Source: Oxyruncus cristatus (Eukaryota; Chordata; Aves; Passeriformes; Cotingidae). Taken from it: DNA of 64,000 nucleotides. Made by a program: the position numbers and the translations under genes. The notes under the pieces are model-generated. The model saw nothing but the letters and a program-made list of their open reading frames with translations. It was not told the DNA's origin and searched no databases. The stretch covers positions 428,110-492,109 of the forward strand of contig VXAY01000767.1 of assembly GCA_013399855.1 (NCBI GenBank), in the 5' to 3' direction. Below, in pieces: positions 1-23,800 of this stretch (its first letter is position 1; each line of letters starts with the position of its first letter).

Positions 1-43
1 AAGGAGCAAAAGATACTTTTATTTACATTACCTCGAAATATGA

Positions 44-4542
<4,499 letters not shown>

Positions 4543-7098
4543 TAATCATAGTACCATGCTCTAAGTTTAACTCAATACTTTTATTCTTTTCTAAAGTGTG
4601 CAACTGACAGAAACATCATCCTACAATTGGCGTTGTGAGCACCACAGAACAACTGCAGTATCTTCAGAGTTATTGTAATGCTTTAAATTGACTATTTTGT
4701 CTGAATTTGACAAGATTAAAGCTCAGGCAGTTGTTTCGTCAGTCATTCTGATGTACTAAAAAATTATGTTCTTTGTGATAATCTTCCATCCCAATATGTT
4801 TTGCTCAATTGGTAAATTCCAGTAAAAAACCCCCAAACAAAACAACAAAAAACTATTTGGCCAGGTATTATTTGGGCTGCTTACTGTCACAATCTAAATC
4901 TATTTTTTAGACAGACAATCCCACGATTTATTTTACAGTATTACATGAACTTATATCTTTGGCTAAATCTATTTTTTAAAGTAATTACTCTAAACTATTA
5001 TAATGTGCAAAAAAATGTGAAAAAAAGAGAAAAAAATAGAATGTCACCCAGTAAATACAGAGCTGACGTTTTTAGCAGTTTCTGCTCTCCTTCTATGCTT
5101 CACCTAAGTGTAGTTACTTACCACAGATTAGATTTCCAAAATACTTTTTAATGAAAAAATCTATTTTCTTGAATAATATTCAATCAATTGTGGTAAGACT
5201 AGGAAATTATTTAGTGCCTGTTAATATAATTAGGCTCTTTGTGACTTCTTGTGTCAGTAAGCTGTGCATCTTAATGTCACAAGAGAGGTGCTTAGGTCTT
5301 CACAACAGTAATTACAAAATTAACCATCTTGCATTAACCATTGGCTTTATTTAAACGTAGAAAATGTTATGTTAAAGTCTGTCTGTTCTGAAATCCTTCT
5401 GACTCCCTCTCATTTCCATCTCACTGCCTCTCCCCTCCTTTGCTGGTGTATCTGTTAATGGAAACCTGTGAAAAGAGGGGAGCAACAGTAAATTTTCTTG
5501 ATGGTTGGTGCTGACAGATTGTCTCAGGGCATCATCAGTCTTCAATTTAATGGACTCCTCTTCAGTGCATTAGAGACAATGTAGCTCCAGCCACTGAAGA
5601 AAATCTATGTTTTCCATATCACATTAATTCACTGGTCTGATAAATACCTCTGCTATTGAACCTACTGGCCTTTGCTCCTACAAATACAGAGTTTGATTTG
5701 GAAGCTGAAGAGGAGCTGTACCAACAGGACCACGCAGGGGGTATCTCCCTCAGCAGGACGTCTTTGTGTCCTTGGGATGTTGTGATGGATTGGCTCTTTC
5801 CTAGACATCTACCATATGAGGGCAAATACCACAGTGGCTCTGGCAGAGGAACAAACCCACCCTTATTTTCGTGTATTTGGTCTGTGCTTTGCCATTCTAA
5901 CAGTTGTTCATATAAACTCAGAGTAAAGAAGCTGAAAGCAGGAGCTCGTTCAGTCTTCTCTGAGTTGTGTGCCAGCTTTTTTCCTCTATTTTCCTTTTTT
6001 TTTTTTTTTTTTCAGATATACATAAATAGTACAACTGTTTGAATTGTGTCTCATGTATGTTCTTTGCTTTCCATTTCCTTCACTCCTAGTCATCAAAATC
6101 CTTAGGGTTTCCATAGGCAGAGTAGATAATCTTCCTCCTCATTATTTGGGATTTTTACTTCTGTTTTTTTTAATTGGGGCACCAAGGGAACACAAACCAC
6201 AGCCTGTGCTGTGTGTAACAGAAACAAAAACACAGGTTTAAGGTGAGAGATTAATGCAGCTGATGCCACTAGAAATCTTCCCTATTCCTTCTAAAAAGCA
6301 GATTGCACACGACGTGACACAGAATTACGTTAGAAGGACTTAAGAGACATCTCAGAAAGAGGAGATGATGTCTGGACAGAGAACTTTATTACAGATGTAC
6401 ATATATATTTTACCTGCAATTGATGTTCTGATAAATATTGAAACTAAACTGACTCAGAATAAAACACTTGAAACCAAAGATGTGCCAGCAGTCAATTCTT
6501 TTATTAGTCTGGATCCTTAGGAAACTTTTACAGTGTTGTAGAATATATATATAAGGCCAATTTCTCAAAAATTGCTGATTTTCATTTCTACAATGTCATA
6601 CAGTTGTATTAAATAGTATTTTATATTCAATATTATTTTGTATTCCTTTACCTGTTGCCTCCTTGGCTAAGAATTTGGGGTGGGGGTTTCTCTGTAGGTA
6701 CAATTATACTAATAATAAAAGTTAAAAGAGACAGGAAAAGTGTTTTGCAGCACAGTTATGACTGACAGAGCTGCAGCTGGTTTTGATAAACACTGAATAC
6801 ATGGATATGGGATTCTTGAAAATGAGTGGTCTTCCAACCTTGTATTGTTTCAGGCTTACTCTAATGATGATTTGTGCAGCCTAATTGCTCTTTTTCTCTA
6901 CATTTTGATCAAGAGATAGATTTACAGTAATTACACAGTGGTAGATGGCGGATAAGCCATGTATCAAGTTTCTGTGCAATTAACTGTTGTTCTTAGTTGT
7001 TTGTTTTAGAGCTGGCTGGTCCAGCACGTCCCCTTTACAGCGATGAATCACATCCATGAGGGAGGTTGCTGTTCCACCCGAGAGTAGAATGTCACGGG

Positions 7099-7320
7099 GC
7101 TGATAAGGGAATTGATTAACTGATATTACGGTTTTAAAAGGAGTACAAACAGCTTCCGTTCTTTTTACCCCTGCTGCTCCATATTTCACTGATAAACAAC
7201 GTCTTGGTATATTAAGAATAATTGTAATTTCACTACATATCAGGACGTTAAGCAGGTTATGGGGCAGATAAGGAAATAAGAGACCTTGCCTGAATGCAAC
7301 CCCTTTCTTTCTTATCTGCC
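7099..7320. promoter_or_regulatory. Cluster of GATA motifs with an HNF1-like half-site, candidate intronic enhancer
   Basis: Four WGATAR-type motifs occur in about 220 bases: tgataa at 7101-7106, tgataa at 7190-7195, agataa at 7266-7271 and ttatct (reverse strand) at 7312-7317. The first is followed by attgattaac at 7111-7120, which resembles an HNF1 half-site (gttaatca on the reverse strand). HNF1 factors act in kidney proximal tubule, where LRP2 is expressed. Enhancer function is inference: short AT-rich motifs arise by chance and no conservation data are available here. Confidence 0.25.
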
Positions 7321-7481
7321 ACTTGGGATGAAAACCCATTATTATATGATTGCTCTTTCCAACCTGTTGGAGTAAGGCGTAGCTCAGATATGATCACCAC
7401 TTTTTCTTAAATTGTGTTGGTGTTGTAATTGGAGCCGTAGGAGACTCCCAGATGCCTGCTGGATCTCTGGCCTTCACACTT

Positions 7482-7526
7482 CATATATATATATATATAT
7501 ATATATANNNNNNNNNTATATATATA
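7482..7526. repeat. (TA)n microsatellite with a 9-base assembly gap
   Basis: An alternating TA run is interrupted by nine N at 7508-7516 and then resumes, so the true repeat length is unknown. It is followed by a short tgtgtgtgtatataca stretch. Confidence 0.95.
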
Positions 7527-8098
7527 CTACCTCTCTGCCTGTGTGTGTATATACACAGTACCTATAGCATAGCATCTAAATAGTCAAAACCTCCTTATTC
7601 AGGAATTAAAATCAAAGCTTTTTGAACGCCACCACTTTAAATTCCTGATTAATTTATATCACTAAGGAATTATTTTTTTTCATTACTTAAATATCATAGA
7701 TATTATACTATTTCTGTTTCTCTCATCTGTCTTGCCAAAGAAATGACAAAGGTAGTAATGAACAGAGAAACTGAGCAAAAGTTAAAGTATTTACTGCTAA
7801 AGTTCATTTTAATAATAGTAAAGTAAAAACCAGAAGCTTCCCTTAGCCTCATACATCATCTGCATTTTTGAAGTGCGACAGTTCTTTGTCACCATTTATT
7901 TCTGCTACAATCTTTATTTTATACTGATTGTTTTCAAGTAATACATAGAAAAATGAGATGATAATTGCTTCACAAATACACAGTCAGGAAAATAAAGCTT
8001 TTTGAATATTAAAAGCAACGTATATTTTATTCTGAATGCTCTCCAGCAGTTTATATTCAAACATTTGAATTAATGGACTTTTTTATCCCTATTTTTAG

Positions 8099-14041
<5,943 letters not shown>

Positions 14042-14617
14042 TAATAATTTTCAAATCTAAGGTGCTTTCTGTGTTATGCTTAATTACATGAAAACTGTCC
14101 TTTAAAATATTTTTGCAACATTTTTTGAGACATTATGTTCCTTTTATCGATATTTTAAAAGTTTCTTTTAGTTTTTCCTCTCTGTTGTACATATGAATGG
14201 TTTTTAAACATGCAGTAACACATGCCTGTGGAAAAACTGTCAAACAGAAACTCCAGGAACAGACTCAGCAATCTGAGGCAGCCCTGTCAGTTTTATACCC
14301 TGGCATATATTCGCATGTTCTCTATCAAGATACAGAGTGAAACTTGGCTGTTAAAAGTGGAAGGGATATATCCTGTGTGCCACGTGCCATAATATGGCTA
14401 AAATCAGCCTCTTCTCCAGCCTCAGAAAGGCTGGACGTGCCCATTAGTCTGCTCAGCATGAGACCAGTATTGCAAATCTAATTTGGGGCTTTCATGGCGG
14501 ATGGGTGAAATAATAACTTCTGAAATACTGATGTAATTAAGTAATCTTTATCCCTGTGTCTTGCTTCTCACCTGACAGATAATTAAAAAGCTCTTGTCAT
14601 TTATCTATATATATTCT

Positions 14618-14637
14618 AAAAAAAAAAAAAAAAAAAA
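14618..14637. repeat. A20 homopolymer
   Basis: Uninterrupted run of about twenty A in intron 7. No element body is recognised next to it. Confidence 0.9.
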
Positions 14638-15854
14638 GTTTTACGCTATGATGAATAGTTCTCATATTCCAAATTGTATAATTAAAGATCTTTCATTTTA
14701 ATTCAAATATATGAAATAATATCAGTCTACTGAGTTTTTCTTGGGGTTTCTTTTTGAGCAGAAACTGTTACCTGAGCTCCCTTCCACAAGCTTTGTCCAA
14801 ACCTCAGAACTGTTGCTATGCTGGTAAAACTTCATGGATTTCTGCTTTTTTATGCTTTTATCTCCTACTGGGTGCCGCCAGATTTTCTCCAAACCAGAGT
14901 ATATGAAATAACTATTTTCAGATTGAAGCTTAGCTGTGAAATAAAAAAAGCAAAACAACCAGTTTCCTAGCCCAAATATTAAGTCATAAATACATCATGA
15001 ATAATTCAGTGACAGTTATTTGAGATGGTGGATTGGAGAGACTGTAGCAGTAGCTAGGAGAGCTGTAAACATTCCCATTAATCTCACAATTAACTTCCAT
15101 GGTTTTCGTGGCAATGACTGGTCGGTCATAACCTGCTCACCTGAGCAGCACTGGCTCAGACATATCCCCAGGTGCCAGCTGGATTCCTGCTGACTGTCTG
15201 TTTTTCTGACAGATGAAGCAAAGCTCCATACTCCTCTTGGTGTTATTCCCTGTGCTGCTATCCTGCTATTTTTTTTCCCTCGTACAATTATCCTCTTACT
15301 CTTACTTCTGGATCTTTCAGAGGAAAGAGGTAAATAACAGCCAACGTGTCTCTCAGCCCTGACCTGACTGCAGCGGTCAAACCTTTCTCGGTCTTCTCTT
15401 TCAACCTGAGAGTTTCAGAATTTTCCTTTCTCAGAAAATGCCGTCCTGTCACTAAATTCGGGAGATTACCTGCAAAATTCCAGTCATGCTGTCTTTGGTG
15501 TCCATTGCCTCGCTCTCCAGCCTACGGGTTTCTCTTGCCCAGGTGGTAAAAATCAGTTTCAACTGCTTTATATTCCCAGAGTTAGTGTCTTACCCTGAGG
15601 ATATGTGACCCTGGAGAAGAAGGGAATTTGTCACAATGCCACAGCAAATTTATCCAAATTTGGTACCAGTGAAATATGTGAAGCAAGCTCCAAAAGTGAT
15701 AGTGACTTTGTGGAAACCTGGTATCACACCACTTTGAGGACATGTCTCTTTTAAGTCCAGGTGGTATATAAATATTCAATCAATACGAAACACTCTTTGG
15801 GAAAAACATACTGAAGTATTTAAATGATGTGGGAACAAGATTTTCTCCTTAAGT

Positions 15855-16310
15855 GATCAGTATGAGGCTGGAAGGGACCATTTTGGATCATTTGGTGCAA
15901 CATTTCTTTGGCAGAAGCACAGTCCAGATAAGATGGCCCAGCACCCTGACCAACTGCATCTTAAAAATGCCCAGTGTTGAGTAATCCACCATTTCCCTGG
16001 GGAATATCTTCCAATGCCTGATTGTTCTCACTGTGAAAAATGTTCCCTTTGTGTCCAATCAGAGTCTTTCCAGGAATAACTTATTCCTATTACCCTTTGC
16101 CTTTTCCATGTGACTCCTTGTAAAAAACAAGCCTCCTCTTCCTTGTAGCCACTTTTAAGTGTGGGAACATGTTGATGAGGTCTCCCCTCAGCCTTCTGTT
16201 CTCAAGGATGAACAAACCCAGTTCTCAGCCTTTCATCACATGGCAGCTTCCCAGGCCTCGGATCATCTCTGTGGCCTTTCTCTGGATCTCTGGCACATCT
16301 AATGCCATTT
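15855..16310 (-). mobile_element. Old CR1 LINE fragment
   Basis: The + strand carries the decayed CR1 order: ggctggaagggaccattt, gtccagataagatggccc, a segment with tccaatgcctgattgttctc, aggtctcccctcagccttct and atcatctctgtggcctttct. These are reverse-complement landmarks of the CR1 3' half, so the element is on the minus strand. It is more diverged than the 13.6 kb and 47.9 kb copies, hence probably an older insertion. Both edges are approximate. Confidence 0.88.
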
Positions 16311-17078
16311 TTTAATTTCTGTTGTCAGGAGTTTCTCTCAAAATGTGAATAACAAACCAAAATCAAGTTGTAGAAAAGTTTCCATGGATTTAACTAATAA
16401 GTGATAGAATTCTTAGTGTCTGAAACAGATCCAGCATTCCTCTGGGTTGTCCAAATGGAGTTTTGGGAGACTTGCAAAACTCCTATGTTAGTGATCAATT
16501 TGTATTTGATCAGATTCTTGTCCCTCCTTCCCCTCTTCTCCTGAACCAATTACCAAAAGTTTAATGTCTTCATGTTTCAGCACAAGACCTGAAATATTTT
16601 GGAAGGTGAAATTTAACTGTTATAAATTAATTACCTTAATAAGGGAAACTCGGGGAAGTTCACTGGTGGTGTTTAGAGGAAGTAAAACTGTGATCTCCTC
16701 TAGCTTTGTGATATCTGTAATCCATGTTGATAAACACTTAAATGAGAAAGATTAGGTTTATATCTTGTGATAACTGTGTTTTTTGAAGACATATTGTTGA
16801 CATGGATTTCATGGTCTATTTTTCTTTGTAATTTTGAGACCCTTTGCATTATCAAAGTTAATAAAGGATGGTTGAGTTTATTCTAACCTTTGTGTTTTCA
16901 AGTGGAAAAGTGTGAAGGCACAGATATTGGGACCATAAAAAACATGTTTATAGAGCAGAGAAAAAAGTCTGAATGGGAATCCTGTAAGTGATGCAATCTG
17001 AACTTCTAGTTATGGCAAATTAAGTATTTTTTTCCCCTTTTTCTGTGACCTTTGAGGGTAAAGCCAGCTTGCTGTAAG

Positions 17079-17160
17079 TTTTGGGGTTTTTTTTATTTTT
17101 GGGGTTTTTTTGTTTGTTTGTTTGTTTGTTTTTTTGTTTTTTTTTGAAAAAAAAAAAACC
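17079..17160. repeat. T/G low-complexity tract ending in an A run
   Basis: Tracts of T broken by gggg, then (tttg)n, then nine T, a G, and twelve A. The T run and A run could pair as a hairpin. Confidence 0.85.
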
Positions 17161-17830
17161 AAATATGATTTCTGGATCTTAAATTAACTGCTACAAAATG
17201 TATCAGAAAATGCCGCAGAGAATTCACGAGGCCCAGCAAATAAGTACCTTGTAGGATGGTTGGATTTTGTATTAATAAGAGATGTTATACGAGATAGAGT
17301 GCAGTGTTCTGTGCTCCACATTAGATACTTGAGGACAAACCCAACAATCTTAGGCTAATTACTGACATGACATATGTTAAACCAAGGAGTGTTTATTCCA
17401 TACAGTGGGAGTTGATACGTATTTAGATTTTAGTGTTAACACTTTTTTTTTTCACTAGTGTTTTAATTCTTTCTTTTTTTTCCTTACACACCTTAAAGCT
17501 TTTTCAGGAGAAAAGAACATCTGCTGTTTTTTCTCCTGTAAAGTTCCTCTGCAATGGGCTTTTATAATTACCAAGAGAGTCCTGGTAAGAACTTTGAAAA
17601 CATGCTAACTAGGCCAGAAATCTTACAGTTACTTGGGAGCACTTCTTGGTGCTGGGGGCAGCAATGACCTTGCATAGCTATTTGAAGTTTAATGCTTGGT
17701 TATGTAAACTGTCTTTAGAGCTTAGCCAATTCAGCACTGCAGCATTCACAACTGTTATGCGCTGTAAATGATTAAGCAGGTATTGAAGCACTAATCTGGT
17801 TAAGCACTAAGCTGGTTTACTTATGTGAGC

Positions 17831-17854
17831 TTTTTTTTTTTTAAAAAAAAAAAA
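17831..17854. repeat. T12-A12 palindromic homopolymer pair
   Basis: Twelve T followed directly by twelve A, a self-complementary block in intron 7. Confidence 0.85.
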
Positions 17855-20800
17855 CCAGCGTTTAAGAATTTGTCAGACTTAGCTGCTTTTGGTTCTCACT
17901 GCCCAGAGGAGATGCAGGCTTCACAATTCCCCAGGTATCTGGTTGCTTCATGCGGGTTTTCCTATCCTTCAGAGCTCTTAAACCCCAGAGCTGCCTACCA
18001 TTTCCACATTTCACTTTGAAGATGAGAATTCCAGTATAATGAAACTGTAAAAGGGAAATCTGATAGTCCGGTTTAGGAAGTACAGAAGCTTCTCTGAGCT
18101 GAGGTTAGTGCTTGAACTGTGTCAAGTTCTTTACTGCTTTATACTGTAAAAACAAAAGTTGAGCACTTCATTGCTTTGTCTGACAGGGGCATGAAAATGA
18201 ACCAGTGAAAAAGTGTTGAGCTTTGTATAAATTAAGTATTCATAAATTACTTCTTTAGCTGTAATGTAGTTAAGAGAGCAACTTTCCTACAGTATCTCAA
18301 TTTGAAAAAGAACCCCATATTTTCTTCAGAATTATGTTCTGCCTGAGTATTTGCAAACTGCAGAATTGGTGGGTATATATGGAAGTTTTGAAGAATCAAG
18401 TCACAAGGGTTTTGAAGGTGAAAACCACTTTCAATTTTAGCACCTGTAATTTGAAAAAATGCTAATTGTAAGGACTCTGCAGGTAAAAAGTGTTTAATTC
18501 TGAACTCTACCACCAGAGTTTTATAAAAGAATAAATCCAGTTGTTTATAAATTGTCCTAATGGAGAAGTAATCTTAAAGATTATAGAAACCAATTCCTTC
18601 CACACTTATACTGGAAATTTTCATAGAGAAGTCTGGAAAGAGAGTTTCTCACAGCAGATAAGAACTAGTTCTGATACGGCAAAAATTTTTTCCCAACTTT
18701 TGAGGAGTCTATGGAATTAATCATTGTAGCTACGTCTGACAGCACAAACTGATAATTTCTACACCTCCACTATTACCTCCTAGATTCAGTTTTCATAATT
18801 GTTCCAATAAAATTCTCCAATCCATATGTATCCCTGCATCTGATTATTTTTTTTTTTTTTTTGCGTTCCTTCTCTTTTAAAGTATAATAGTCAGGAAAAA
18901 ATACTCAGATTCAGCTACATTAAAGGCAGTTCACACAGTTACATTCCTCTAAGGCTCCACGGTCCCCAGTTTCTGGAGCCCAGTTTATAAAGGCTGCAAC
19001 CAGGTTGGTTTCTGTATATTCCACTGTTCTTGTGCCAATATGCCCAAATTAGATTAGATGATAAACTTCAGAAAATAAGTTTCCATTAAAAACTTAGCAG
19101 AGATCACTTTGAATTTCCACGTGTGCCATCACAAATTTTAAAGGATGGGCATTAGTTTCCATGCAGTTGTTCCTGTCAGAGGGGAATGGAGAACATAAAA
19201 CACAGATTTCCTGTTTTCTCTCCATTCATATCAACACAATCAAAAATGGGAAGGTTTTGATGAAGGAGGCTTGAATGCTGAACAGCTCCTGTATTTACAG
19301 TAGAAGATAAATGAGATAAACCAAAGGTGCTTAGCAGTTTACGTATCATAGTTGGATGATGGCAGGAGAGGGAAAGATAAAGGAAGGAAGACCTTGGATG
19401 TGAGTGAGGATGAATACTGAAACCAGCAGCAAGAAAGTGAGGGGCTGGGAGGCAAGTAAATAGTCTCTGTAAATCTGAAAAATAATTAAAGAACCTTTGA
19501 ATCTCGTTAGCACACTGAGATGTTTTACTCGAATAGTGACTTGTATATGTTCGAGAATAATTTAATCACTGCTCTGTACTGCCGTGGAGTTACTGGAATA
19601 TAAACAACTGCTCACAGTGAATTTAAAAAGGCAATAAAACACTTTAAAGTAGGACAATAAAATATTTCAGTCCTACTTTTTGATCAACTGGTTTTATATG
19701 CAGATTTTGGAAAATTTGTGCACCTTTGATACATTAGTGCCTTAAGATGTTTAGATTTAAACCTAAATTTCCTGTTTCTTTTGTGATAGTTTTGGGACTT
19801 GTAAAAATTTTTTGTGTGAGTTTATTATGCTGAAATATTCTGTTTTCACTGCTTCAGTTACATTTTTGGCTGGCAAAATATCCTACCATTTAATGCCAGG
19901 ACTTGTATCTACCATACTTTACCCGATATGGATGTATGATACAAATATATAAAACTGGCAGAAATAAATGTAAATTGAAATTTACAGAAATAATTGCACA
20001 TCTTGTTATTAAAGATACGAGCAATACCATCCTAAAAGTGTATTTTTAATTTATTTTTTATGTGAAACATAGCTTCAGTTACTGGACTTCGTCTGTGTAT
20101 TCTATGAATTCATTGAGTTTGACAGGTTGTTTTTTTTTTCTTTTTAAAGTGTCAATTTCATAAAAGTAATAGTGAATATAAAATGCCTTATCTTTAAAAA
20201 ATAGTGCTTTAATGTAATATACTTAAATTTAATTACATCTGTTAAAATTATGTCCTTGGTCACAAACTTGATAGAGATAATCTTATTGTCATTATTCATT
20301 ATTAATTTTATGGACTAAGCACTTTAAATTCTTTATCAGAAGGAACAAGCATCAGGAGAAAGTACTAAAAGGAAATAAAAAAGTATTGGCTGTGTCTCAG
20401 AGAGGTTACAAGTTGAATATAAAATGAGACAGAAACAGTTACAGGGGAGTTCACATGCAACGAGGACTGCAGGGGTCAGTCGTTGCAGCAGAGGAGAAGA
20501 TCACCCATTTCCAAGTTTATTTGGTTTTGTAGCTTTAATTGCTATTTTCTTATTAAGTGTTGTTCTTCCTTCGCGCAATCTGTCGTGATGCTTCCTAAGG
20601 CTTTACCACTGGTTCCATTTAGATCAAGATGTCAGTGGGCTTTTTTGTCCCTAATTTATCGCAGTTCAGAAAATCAAGTTTCAGAGGGTGGAATTCAGAA
20701 TAATGCAGCCTGGTTTTTCAGGTTTTGATCACCAGTTTGAATTTTCTGCCTTTGGGTGCCAGAATTCCTAAACAGAAACTCCTCTAATGCCGCGGGAAGG

Positions 20801-23800
20801 TAGAAGGTCATTTCAGATGTTGTTTAACAACAATTAATTGCCTTTAGCAGTTGCTTACCAGCCCTGGAACTCTAGCTGGGCGAGTGCAATTTTGGGAGGA
20901 TCATACCAGGAATCTTTCACTCCCTCTATTCTTGTGGATTTGTCAAGAGGGCACAGCAAGGTTGCAGTCCGTTGCTTTTTTGGAGGGGGAAGGGACACAT
21001 CTCTTTCTAGCTTGGAAGTGATCAACCACCTTCAGCTCAGACAGGAGCTGACCACCAAAGAAAATCCAACCTTGATGGACTTGACAGAGCACAGATATTT
21101 TTGTTTGAGGTTTTTTTTGGTTAGAAGAAGTCAACCTTTGTTCTTTATAAGGACCTTTTTCTTGGTACATTTATTTTACTACCTGACAACAAGACCCTTT
21201 TTTTTACTGTTATTCATGTTAGAGTATTTGCTTTTACTTTTGGAAATACTTGAGTTTCAGTAAGAGTTGAGGAAAGCTGGGCTTCACTTCTGTATGGCTT
21301 CTTCAGTAAGAATATTTTGTAGCTAAAAAATCCCAGATGGAATGATTTTTACTCCTGAAATCAAAGGAACATTTTTTTTTTTATGTGAAGATTATGCTTA
21401 TGCTCAGGAAATATAAGGAAAACAGAGTTTCACACAAGAGAAAAGTAAACATTTGTATCACAAATATGACTTACAGCCTATGAATTTATATTCTTGGATC
21501 AAAATTCATACAAAATGCAGGAGAGAGGGACATATTTTAAGTCTGTCATGTTTCTCATGTGTCTACACAATCATGTTGCCTCCTGGGGCTGCTTCTCTCT
21601 TAAGTTCATGCAGCACTTTATCTCCCTTTATTATGTTATCTATTGTCATTTTTATTTCTGTTCAAGTATCTAATAATTTTTATTTCCCACTGCTTCTGAT
21701 CTGTTCAAGTCTTGTCTTTTTTTCCCTTTTATTACCTGTCTGCATTTCTTCCTCTTATTTTCTGCAGCTTTCTGAAAGGCCTGTGCATTCCTTCTCCATT
21801 CTGCTTCCTCTTTCTGATCCCATTTTTCACCTACTTGTTTGGTCAAGCACTGTTTGGGATTAGCATCCAATGTAAGAGAATCCATCATTTATGTGTAAAA
21901 TGAAAGCAGTAGTAGTAGGCAGTAGTCAGCCTGTTAGAAAAGAAGGGATTGCAAGGCACGTGCTCATGTCTGGTAGGAGGAGGCTGTGGTGGGGAAGAGA
22001 ATCACAAAAGTCAACTTCAGATGCAATTGTTTTTGTCATAAATTACATAGGATGTTGATCTTGCATTCCATGTTTTTTGTCCCTCATAATTGTTAAGTTG
22101 TTGAATATTGTGATTTTTTTTTTTTTTAACAAATAAGTAATGCAGGGTCTTGAAAATCAAAGTATCAGGTTGAATTGATGAGATTGTATTTGTGGCACAA
22201 AATATAGTGGTTTTTTTTCCACATACATGATACAAAAGGTGGGCTGCAGTGCATGAAAACTGGTATCTGTGTTCTGAGGTGTCGCTTTCATGGAGGCTAC
22301 GGGGTGACATTGTCATGAGAAACATTAAAAGAAAAAAGTAAACTATTGAATGCTTAGGTAATTCTAGAAATTAATTAATACTAAGGGAGTGCAATTCTCA
22401 TGGCTCTGGTTATAATGGGACTATTTCAATTCTTCATGAATTTGCTGGTGAGGATCCGACCCTTACGTTGGTGTAATGTAATTCTTGGCTTTAACAGAAT
22501 ATATTGCTTTCTTACTAATGGATTTTCAAGCAGCCATCTTGATTAAATGTTTTGAAATAGGTGATGGAGGGGAAGCACAGGTACTTAGCAGTTATGACTG
22601 ACCTGTCTTTACTTTAAATTTGCACAAAGCAGTCTGTTTTCACAGTGCTTGCCGAAGAAAGAGGAGGAATTAGTCCTGCTTTCTTTTTTAAAACTGTGAT
22701 TCACACCATAAAGTGTGCTGTAGGGTTAGTAATTAGTACTGCAACATATAACCAGCGTATGTCATTTATTTCAGTAATGCAGTTGAGGCTCTCTTGAAAT
22801 TAAAGGAAGGAAGTGGATGTTTTTCCTGCTACATACATTTATGAGAAATCAATAGCTGTCACGGCCTGAAATTTTGAAACGCTTGAGACACTCATGTCCT
22901 CAAAGGCAAAGAATAAACAGCATGAGAGACTATATTACTGTTCCATCAGAAAATAAAATATAAAATTACCTCTGTTTTGTGTTCTTTTTTTTTTTTTTTT
23001 GTGGTCATTCAGAGTTGATGGGAACTGTAGATTCTGTAACCTATTACATGTTGATGGTTCTGATGTTCCCTTGGTTATAATGTACGAAAAGTAAAAGAAA
23101 AATCATATTCAGCTATGACAGAACTATTCCTTAAACAGTAAAGTAAATGAGAATTGGCTGCCATTGAATGGCTGTTATCAGAAATTTCTCTCAGTCTTTA
23201 CAGGTGTATCTACTGCTAGAAAAGTCATCGAGTTTTATGGTCAGCTTAGAAGAAATTTTCTGTTTTCCATATTATGTAATTATTATTAATTCTTATTTTA
23301 TAAAAAAATTATTTTTATGGTCATCTTAGAATTTTTATAAGAAATATTTGTGTCCAGTTATACCGTATTACGTGTGTTTTACTTCAAGTAGATTTTATTT
23401 GCATTCATTTATTTGTACTATGTTTTTAACCTAGTCTATTAATTGCTTTCTTAATTGATTTTTTTCAATAACTTTCTCTAAATTTCATAGTCACAACAGG
23501 ATATAAAGAGCTTTTACAGCTTTAAATGGTGCAAGCTTCTGAAAGAATTTTGGTCAAGTTCGTGCTTATCATGATCTGATGAAAAGTTAATGCAGAAGCT
23601 CATTAAACTTGCAAAGTTATTCAGAAATAAGAAACAGTGTCAGGACAAACTGCAACATGAATCTACATTTAAACCATTGTGGTTTCAACTTTTTGCCTCC
23701 ATGTGGTAATAATGGGAAATCCAGTTTTGAGAAACAAATACAATCTGTTATACTTCTAAAATACTTAAAAAGCAAAGAGTAGAACACTTCTTGCATTGTT

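Noticed and set aside
5656..6042. 128-codon + strand frame in intron 4
   Set aside because: Starts with TTG, ends in poly-Phe from a T run, and no family is recognised. The T run plus cag at 6015 is at most a pseudo-acceptor.
20838..21263. 141-codon open frame in intron 7
   Set aside because: The end is Phe/Leu-rich from T-rich DNA, there is no recognisable domain and no splice context. Treated as chance.
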